Below, piece by piece: positions 57,232 to 64,000 of a stretch of DNA of 64,000 bases; the stretch's first letter is position 1; each line of letters begins with the position of its first letter. The position numbers were made by a program, and so were the translations under genes. A model generated the notes under the pieces. It was not told where the DNA came from, did not search any database, and saw only the letters and a list, made by a program, of their open reading frames with translations. Origin of the DNA: Rutpela maculata (lineage: Eukaryota; Arthropoda; Insecta; Coleoptera; Cerambycidae); assembly GCA_936432065.2 (NCBI GenBank), contig OW386289.2, forward strand, positions 13,811,077 to 13,875,076, written 5' to 3'.

Positions 57232-57548
57232 TATAGCGACTATAGCGACTCACTCACTGGAAATCGAGAAGTTCCAAAAGCGAGAAGTTTCCATGGAGTC
57301 GCTAAGAAAAATAAAAAACATTCGATATAAAAATATAATATCAATATACTTAAAAATACCAAAATCACATAAAATATGAACATGTATTAAAAACAAATAT
57401 AAGTATATTTACTTCGATTTTAATTTTATTTATAGCGATAACGCTATAAATTTGGTGACCTATATAGCGACTATAGCGACTCCATGGAAACTTCTCGCTT
57501 TTGGAACTTCTCGATTTCCAGTGAGTGAGTCGCTATAGTCGCTATACC
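57232..57548. mobile_element. ~315-bp MITE with 75-bp TIR (TATAGCGACTATAGCGACTC)
   Basis: The left end and right end are inverted copies over about 75 bp (CACTGGAAATCGAGAAGTTC, CAAAAGCGAGAAGTTTCCAT and GGAGTCGCT shared). TACCTTT precedes the left end and follows the right end, a likely target duplication of 7-9 bp. The interior is AT-rich with a small TTTATAGCGATAACGCTATAAA palindrome. Confidence 0.85.
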
Positions 57549-57639
57549 TTTATTTCCTCCTAATACCGTTCCAGAAGAATCTAGAAAACTACAAAATGGG
57601 GGTGGTAACGACGTCCTAGGGGATGAAGCACACAATTTT

Positions 57640-58067
57640 TGTCGGATATATTACAATTTTAATTGTTATATTACTGAAGTATTACAAGACATCGTGCAAA
57701 GTTTTAATAATGAAGAAGCTAGTCATGGAGAAATTGTAGACGTAGGCGAGCGATTTGTTCTAGCTTTATACAACTCTACCTCCGAAGAAAAAAGTCTACA
57801 TGTATACAGACTCATGACTTTTTACAAACTGGTTGGTAAAGCGAACAATACTATAATATTATTAAAACTACCAACAACTTCTTCTGCTGCTCGGCAACAC
57901 TCAACACTCGTCTCCCGAATCTGTTTTAACACTAATTTCTTGTTCATGCAAATTAGGCTGCGAAAACAGGTGCAGTTGCAGAAGACCAGGCTTAGTTGCT
58001 CCACAATGTGTTACCATTACCACTGACAAGCATGCATGAATGTCGAATCTATGGAAGACGACGAAGA
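57640..58067 (+). pseudogene. C-terminal fragment of the nuclease-CXC family
   Basis: 57,694 on reads VGERFVLALYNSTSEEKSLH, VYRLMTFYKLV, then LKLPTTSSAARQHST, matching the block before the CXC tail in the other copies (SLSQLPPTTDAAKHH, NLPPTISALDPAL). After a deletion of the WGW region and a frameshift comes a cysteine tail ISCSCKLGCENRCSCRRPGL then QC, ending in stops near 58,027-58,067. Only the last ~140 residues of the protein remain. Confidence 0.65.
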
Positions 58068-59150
58068 TTAATTAACGTAGGTAACCTTTTGATAATAATT
58101 AGTGGATTCGGCCTACAGGGGACACCACACGCCAAGTACTTTACCTCTGGGGTATATGCAATATTCTCGCTTCTTTAAAAATCATGTTATTTTATAGAGG
58201 TGAGAGGGTGGAAGTGGTACATTTATTATAATTTTAGGCGGAGTTTAGTAGCTACTGCTTTAGCGTAAAGCATTGAACTTTAAAGTAGATTATAGTAAAG
58301 ATTATAATTTATTGTGTTGACCGGAACCAACCCTTATGTGCTCGCCTTATTTCCCACGGTACTATTAATTTTAGGGAAAAAAGTGTGCAGATGTGTAGAG
58401 AATTTTATAAGGAATAATTTTGTATATAGGTATTTTTATCAAAAAGTGCACCGTTCCCGAGATAATCTAGAAAACCTCAAAATGGGGGTGGAAACGGCGT
58501 CCTAGGGGATGAAGCACACTTTTTAGTTTAGTAATTCTTATGCTATCCTTAACATTTTTACCAATTTCCAAAACTTTATGAATTTTGTCCGATATAAATC
58601 GTTACAATACTGAACTAGAAGTCCATAGTCTCATCGGTAGTTTAATTAAATTAAATATTTTTTCTTTACTAGTTATTTTTAGCGCTAATCTCTGCGCTAA
58701 TGTTTTTACAACACTGACGTCCTTTCTATAAGAACTGGCATGTAATTCTTCAAGAAAAACATTCCATTTCAATATTTTTACGCGCCCAAGTATGTACCTA
58801 TACATCAAATTAAGACAAATACTTTTACAGTATACACGACAAAATACCGTAAAATACAATCACAATATTCAATTAATTTTGTCTATTTCAAACACAATTT
58901 AGTTAAGATAAAATAATAACACCTTATACGCGCCGATCGAAAAGTCAACATAGGAGGGTCTCATATGATAATAAACTATCATTCTTATTCTTATTATTCT
59001 TGGTAAGTAACTACATATTTTGAGAGTTGTCGGCAGTCGACTAACAATTCTAATCTAAATGATTTATTTGTATTACTTACCTAAGCACAAGACAACACAA
59101 CGCACCTGTTTTTAACCAACATAACCTTATTTAAATTCTGATGTAGATGA
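58068..59150. other. Non-coding DNA inside the nested region
   Basis: 58,452-58,520 repeats the text at 57,562-57,640 in direct orientation (AATCTAGAAAAC, AAAATGGGGGTGG, CGTCCTAGGGGATGAAGCAC). No gene is visible. Confidence 0.55.
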
Positions 59151-59466
59151 GAGCATGCGCAAATCTCATTTAATATACCTCTAGTTCCCTCCTAATACCT
59201 TTTATTTCTTCTTAATTCCCTTCTAATACCTCGCAATAACATTTATTTCCTCCAAATTCCCCTGTAATTCCCTTAATACCTAATAATTCCTTCCGAAATA
59301 CCTTCAATTCCTTCCTAATTCCTTCGATGTGTACACTATTTCCTCTCAGCGGTTGCCCCATCGATCAGATTTAAATCAATGGTATATGAAAGGAACGAAT
59401 GGTTTCTTTGAAATACCCAAAATAATATTTTAACAATGATGTAAGCAGAAATACAAAATATTTATT

Positions 59467-60163
59467 TTACTTCCACATCCAGTGGAAGTATAGTAACGAC
59501 AAAAAAATTTTTTAAAATTTTTATTGTTCAAATAGACTTAGAATGTCATGAAACGTCGAGATTTTAAGTTTGAGCGAAAGAAAAATTTCTGTCTGTCTGT
59601 CGGTCTGTAACTTTTTTTTGTTCGCACGTTTACTCTGGAACCGTTTAAGATATTGACTTGAAATTTGGTACACTTATGTATTTTAACGTGATCTGGAACT
59701 AGATTATATTTTCATCTTGTTCCATCGAAGGGTTGGGGTAAATTGGGGTAAATTTGGGGTAAATAGGTAAATTAAGCAGGTAAGAGTGCAGAAAATTGGT
59801 ATTTAGTATATTAAAGAGAAGCTAAGGTCTCAAAAAAATTTTTGGCATTAGCCACCCCCATTACCACCCCCACCTCATTATTAAAGGGGATGAAAAAAAA
59901 ATGTGATTTAGTGTGTGTACAAGAACCAGAAACCTCAAAATATTTTTTTACTTCATCCACCCCCACTACACCCCCCATCACCACCCCCACCCCACTACCG
60001 ATGTGGGGTATCGTTTTATAGGTTTTTGGGGTAGAGGATTTCAAATATTATGTTATTAAAGTTCCATAAGCAATTATTTCCACATACAAAATTTTTTCGT
60101 TGTGAGTGACTTGTATAGAAAATCTGGATGTGGAAGTAGTGATTCCTTGGGCAGCGGTTTTTA
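59467..60163 (+). mobile_element. ACTTCCAC repeat family, copy d
   Basis: Full-length copy from ACTTCCACATCCAGTGGAAG to GGGCAGCGGTTTTTA with all internal landmarks. Its right end abuts the 3' end of a LINE fragment. Confidence 0.9.
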
Positions 60164-60164
60164 A

Positions 60165-61320
60165 TAAAGTATAACTTTTTATTTATTTCAATAATTTATC
60201 CAATGGGTAAAACCCAGTTACATGATAAATAACAACAATTACAAGATCACAAGATTACGAATTAATTACGAATAAAATTATTACCTTTGGTCACTGTTAT
60301 TGTAGTTTAAACAGATTTGATGCAACGGAGATAAGCTTAAGTTGTTAGTTCGAGGTGTAGGTGTGATAACTATGTTATTTGTTCTAACGGACAATCTAGC
60401 AACCCGGTATCTAAGTGAGGTATAGAGGTACAGTTTATTTCGTTGTTGATGATTTTATATAAGAAAATTATAGTACACATTACCCGTCTTCTAAGTAGAC
60501 TACACGCCAAATTTGTGCAAGAATAACTCATTGGATAGTTACCTTCCAGGATAAATGTTGCCGATTTGAAGAAACGACTCTGCACTTTCTCAAGTGAGGT
60601 GATATAGACATTATAACTGGGGCCGTATTCCAATTTAGATTTAACAAATGTTATGAATAATAGACGAAGAGTAGACAAACTTTTATAGTCCCTACTATTA
60701 CGCAGAATAAAACCTAGGGATCTATAAGTTCCAGCAACGTGTCTGGAGAGAGTTGGTTGTGAACCGAAGATAACTTCTAAGTCCTTCATGAACCCAGGTA
60801 TATCAAAGACGCAATTATCCGGATTATAATTTAAAATAGTAGGATCAGACTTGGAAAAGGACATTACGTTACATTTGGTAGCGTTTAAAGGAAGTTGGTT
60901 ATAAACACACCAGGCGTTAAGCGAGTCTAGACTATGCTGGAGCCTTAAGCCGTCGTCTTCGGATTTAATGCAAATATATAATTTGAGATCGTCAGCGTAA
61001 AATAGATAGCACATGTCAAGGTTGTCAATAATATAATTAATGAAGAGTACAAAAAATAGAGGGCCAAGTATGGAATCTTGCCGAACGCTTGTTTAAATAA
61101 TACAGATTGGAAGCCACGATATTGAAGAAACTGAGTCCGAGAAGTTAAATAAGAAATAAACAAATGAATACGAGAATCACTGATCCCAAATTTTTGCAAC
61201 TTGTTTAATAACCGTGGTCCAGTCTGTCAAATGCTTTAGAAAAGTCAGTGTAGATGACATCTACCCGACCCTTCTGATCTAAAGCTTCAGCAATATACTT
61301 TGTTTTAAACACAAGGTTCG
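60165..61320 (-). pseudogene. 5'-truncated LINE reverse transcriptase
   Basis: The minus strand starts near 61,310 with IAEALDQKGRVDVIYTDFSK then AFD. It continues, with frameshifts, through LFISYLTSRTQFLQYRG, MCYLFYADDLKLYICI (YADD), LPLNATKCNVMSFSK, RSLGFILRNSRDYKSL, VKSKLEYGPSYNVYI and VQSRFFKS to about 60,310. The YADDLKLY signature and layout are close to the LINE at 14.9-19.1 kb, so it is probably a related jockey-like family. Dead copy. Confidence 0.88.
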
Positions 61321-61680
61321 ATACTCGCTATGTTCTAGTCAAATTACATCCTAAAAAGGCCCAAAAATTGGCCAAAGTAAGCGCTATTCGAAAGTAGGAT
61401 CAAGTTGGTTCAAATAACTATTATATTCATAATCAGAAGCCCAAAACACATATAATCCTGTTGGAAGTTTTCGTAAAATCATGTTCTAGTCAAAATAAGT
61501 TCTTAAAAATCACAAAAATATCATTTTTTCAGCGATCTTTTATCCACCCTCGATAACTTCTAATTTACCCATTTTTGGACTTTGTAACCTTGGAGACGTT
61601 TAATCAGAATATCTTGAAGCATAACTTACTACGTTTTCAGCCAGTTTGACACAGATTATAAGATTAGTGTGGGGTTCTTT

Positions 61681-62756
61681 CACCTTAGTCACCTCGCTTG
61701 CGTTTATATCTAATTGAATTATTCTTTTTTATGTAGTTTATTTTTCTCCTCATATAAATTATTTTTTGTGACTTCGGAAGAAAAATCTGTTTGATGGCGC
61801 TTTGGGTTTTGAAAAATTGAAGTGTAATAAAGACGTTCCATTAATATACTCATGACAATTGAATTTAACCTGAGGTGGCTTTTAGATGGTGAGCAACAGA
61901 GGCGATCGTCTCCATAAACTAATATAATGATACAGTTCCTAATAACAATATACCTACAATATATATTATCAAGTTCTGCAAAACTTCATAACATATGTTG
62001 CATTTGTCAACACCCCCCCCCCCCCCCCCCTCCTTCAGGGAAGATCCTAAGACGCTCCTAAATTGAGCCAAATGTCGGCTTCGAGAATTGTCCATTTAAA
62101 TAAACCTGTTCGGCCTTTTTGTAATCTTGTGTTTTCTTAGAAATTTCGATACTGTCGAGTTTGTTTAGTAATGCCAAAGCCAAACTAGTAGAATCATTAT
62201 ACTCTTCGCCGATTTACTGAGCTCTTTATATAATTGTTACACATTCTATAGGATACTCTTCACAGTTTTCTTGTAAATAATGTTAGTTTTTGGACAATCT
62301 AAATTTTGTGATACCAACTTTGTTGTGAAAAAAATATATGAAAAAAAAATGAAAAAAAAAACACCCTGTCAGGGATTGGAACCTTTGGATTGCCAGACAA
62401 AGCTTTAGCCATTGGACCATCACACATCACTACAAAAATTGAATGTCTGTAATATATATCATTCGAGTATTATATTTCAACGAATTAGATATATTATTAT
62501 GAAACATATATATTAGTAAAATGTATACACAAAAAAAAATTATAAAGAATAAAATTTCGCAAGATTTCTATTTAAATACAAATGATAGAAAATAAGAAAA
62601 TATATTTTTTTAATTTAAATCATTAATAATTTTTTTATTTACTGATTGATTTTTTTAAGAAACAATAGGGTTCTTCCTCTACCTAACGCTAACTTACTTT
62701 CCAAATTTTAATACAATCGGACTTTTCTTTCTTAAGTTATCATGGTTACAAAAAAC
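61681..62756. other. Intergenic sequence with C-run and tRNA-like segment
   Basis: A pure C run of about 19 lies at 62,012-62,030. No coding frame. See the tRNA-like segment at 62,362. Confidence 0.45.
62362..62424 (-). other. tRNA-like sequence with A and B boxes and T-rich terminator
   Basis: The minus strand reads GTGATGGTCCAATGGCTAAA (A box TGGTCCAATGG) and, 30 bases later, GGTTCCAATCCC (B box), then CTGACAGGGTGTTTTTTTTT, a run of T that would stop pol III. The D arm and T arm look tRNA-Glu/Gln-like, but the anticodon arm does not fold cleanly. Probably a tRNA-derived SINE head or pseudo-tRNA. Confidence 0.4.
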
Positions 62757-62794
62757 GTGACGGACGGACGGACGGACGGACGGACGGACGGACA
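62757..62794. repeat. (GGAC)n microsatellite
   Basis: About nine GGAC units in a row following TGAC. A short (CTGT) tract follows at 62,960. Confidence 0.9.
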
Positions 62795-63056
62795 TTTTGA
62801 AAGTTGTTCAGAATTCGTTCACTACCATAATGATATGAAATTTTTTTCTCTACGAGCGATATTTACTGTTTTAGAAATGTGCCGATCAAATGCAATATAT
62901 TCTTCGTTTTTGCGAAGAGTACAAAAATGTATTTTCAGATTTTTGTCTTTCTGTGTCCATCTGTCTGTCTAAGTGTTCGTTCCTCAATAACTCGAAAACA
63001 GCTCAACATATTTTGATAAAATTTGACATATTTCTAATTTAGAGAATAAGCTAATT

Positions 63057-63530
63057 ACTTTCACATTCAGTGGAAGTATAGTAACGACAAAGAAATTTTT
63101 AAAATTTTTTATTGTTCAAATAGGCTTAGAATGTCATGAAACGTCAAGATTTTAAGTTTGAGAAGAAAACTTATGTCTGTCTGTCGGTCCCCGTCTGTAG
63201 CTTTTATTGAGCACACGATTACTCTGGAACCGTTTAAGATATTGACTTGAAATTTGGTACACGTATGTATTTTAACATGACTGATTATATTTCAATCTTA
63301 TTGGGGGGTAAATTGGGGTAAATGGGGGTAAACAAGTAAATCAAGAATCAAGAAAGTCTATAAAATTGGTATTTAGTATATACGAGAAGCTAATGTTTAA
63401 AAAAAAAATTGGCATTAGCCACCCCCATTACTATCCCCAGCCCATTATAAAAGGGGGTGAAAAAAAAATGTGATTTAGTGTGTCTACAAGAACCAAAGAC
63501 CACAAAATATTTTTTGTAATTCATTCCTTA
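63057..63530 (+). mobile_element. ACTTCCAC repeat family, copy e (3'-truncated)
   Basis: Starts ACTTTCACATTCAGTGGAAG and follows the family through GTTTACT-like, GGGGTAAATTGGGGTAA and the CCACCCCCAT region to ACAAAATATTTTT, then stops before the GTGGGGTATCG part. More diverged than copies a-d. A G-run (63,628-63,641) and GC-rich unknown sequence follow to 63,775. Confidence 0.85.
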
Positions 63531-63775
63531 CGAATTCAAAAACTTTAGTGAAGTTGCGAGAATCAGAGCCGTAGCGAGCCAACTTTGTAAATAAATAAAT
63601 AATAATTCCTCCAAAAAAAATATGAGCGGGGGGGGGGGGGGTGTCAAAATCTCAACAAATCTTGTTCCCACCGAAAGAAATAAAAATTGCCAACTTGTGT
63701 CTCAAATTTCCAACTTTTGTCAAGTCCGACAAAGTTGAGGGGGTAGCGTACCCCCATGTCCCCCTTCGCTATGGC

Positions 63776-64000
63776 CTGGCAAGAATATTTCCAAGCTTCT
63801 GAGAGTTTGACAGACTCTAATGATAAATTAAATATCTTGGTGAGAGGTTCCGCAAAAATATAAGCACAATTCTCTGATGATGAATGATTGGTGTTCCATC
63901 AGGTCCATTGATAAGTTTTGTTTTAATTCTTTGAAAGCTTGAAGCACTGTGCCAACATCTAGACTGTCACAATGTATGTATTTATTTGAGGTGCGCCAAT
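63776..64000 (-). pseudogene. LINE reverse-transcriptase N-terminal fragment, runs off the window
   Basis: Minus-strand text in adjacent frames: LDVGTVLQAFKELK, INGPDGTPIIHH (the GPDGIP block), then AEPLTKIFNLSLES and VKLSEAWKYS. This is the segment just before the polymerase core of non-LTR reverse transcriptases. Frameshifts are present; the 5' part lies beyond 64,000. Confidence 0.75.

Larger units (their letters stand above)
57126..59359. mobile_element. Candidate element 5: inverted ends GGGG-AACCGCTG around a nuclease-CXC fragment
   Basis: GGGGGTAACCGCTGGCGAAA...TGTACAC at the left matches, inverted, GTGTACACTATTTCCTCTCA then GCGGTTGCCCC at the right. Immediately outside both ends lies GATCAGATTT in direct orientation, which could be target duplication or part of the surrounding inverted repeats. 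Inside are a MITE (57232-57548), the CXC-family gene fragment, and T/C-rich TTCC-AATACC text at both ends. Confidence 0.5.
56533..61680. mobile_element. Outer pair of ~200-bp inverted repeats enclosing 5 kb of nested elements
   Basis: AAAGAACCCCACACTAATCTTA at 56,533 is inverted at 61,660-61,680. The match continues inward for about 200 bp (GTTATGCTTCAAG, GTCTCCA, TTAGAAGTTATCGAG, TTTTGACTAGAACA). A second inner inverted pair (CAAAGAAACCATTCGTTCCT at 56,828; inverse at 59,398-59,417) lies within. The interior contains a MITE, a fragment of the nuclease-CXC gene, ACTTCCAC copy d and a LINE fragment. This is probably one old long-TIR element filled by later insertions, but the outer pair could also be two separate copies of one repeat. 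Confidence 0.6.

Noticed and set aside
62011..62030. C-run as a functional G-quadruplex or promoter site
   Set aside because: A simple homopolymer in non-coding repeat DNA with no gene nearby.

Overview
This window looks like nuclear DNA of an insect or other arthropod: AT-rich, with no operons or ribosome-binding-site logic, and packed with non-LTR retrotransposons (LINEs), Tc1/mariner, hAT and Crypton relics, palindromic foldback elements and microsatellites. The mix (jockey-like and R1-like LINEs, DUF4817-type Tc1/mariner, insect-type MITEs) would suit a large transposon-rich genome such as a beetle's; the order is only a guess. I found no intact host gene, rRNA, CRISPR array or bacterial feature. 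Almost every long reading frame belongs to a transposable element, usually broken by stops or frameshifts.

Layout. 0-4.5 kb: a decayed LINE (+), a 590-bp foldback and a scrap of reverse transcriptase. 4.5-9.7 kb: a Crypton-like tyrosine recombinase with one internal stop (5042-6355), an unrecognised small ORF and an 825-bp foldback. 9.7-12.3 kb: an element with long inverted repeats around a broken nuclease-like gene (element 1). 13.0 kb: first of five copies of a MITE-like repeat. 14.9-19.1 kb: a nearly full-length jockey-like LINE (-). 20.1-25.2 kb: a Tc1/mariner element with an R1-like LINE inserted in one of its inverted repeats. 26-35 kb: LINE scraps and three foldbacks. 35.7-37.3 kb: a broken multi-copy invertebrate gene (-). 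38-51.7 kb: three more long-inverted-repeat elements (elements 4, 2 and 3), a hAT scrap and a 950-bp tandem duplication. 51.9-55.7 kb: a foldback, a minisatellite rich in the ATGGCGGAC motif, a hAT MITE with a clean 8-bp target duplication, and a 460-bp palindrome. 56.5-61.7 kb: a nested stack of inverted repeats with a fifth nuclease-type element. 63-64 kb: a truncated MITE copy and a LINE scrap running off the end.

Most interesting signal. Four separate places (10076-11559 +, 42567-43532 -, 49083-50290 +, 57640-58067 +) carry pieces of what appears to be one large protein: an N-terminal/middle part, a FEN1/XPG-like PIN nuclease core (acidic motifs plus a GCDTTS...GIGKKK helix-hairpin-helix-like loop), an LPPT...GW block, and a cysteine-rich CXC tail. 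Three copies lie between long inverted repeats (about 330, 730 and 510 bp) and the fourth between short ones. That is what a DNA transposon family carrying, or moved by, a FEN1-like nuclease would look like. I know of no named transposon superfamily with this enzyme, but I could not search for one.
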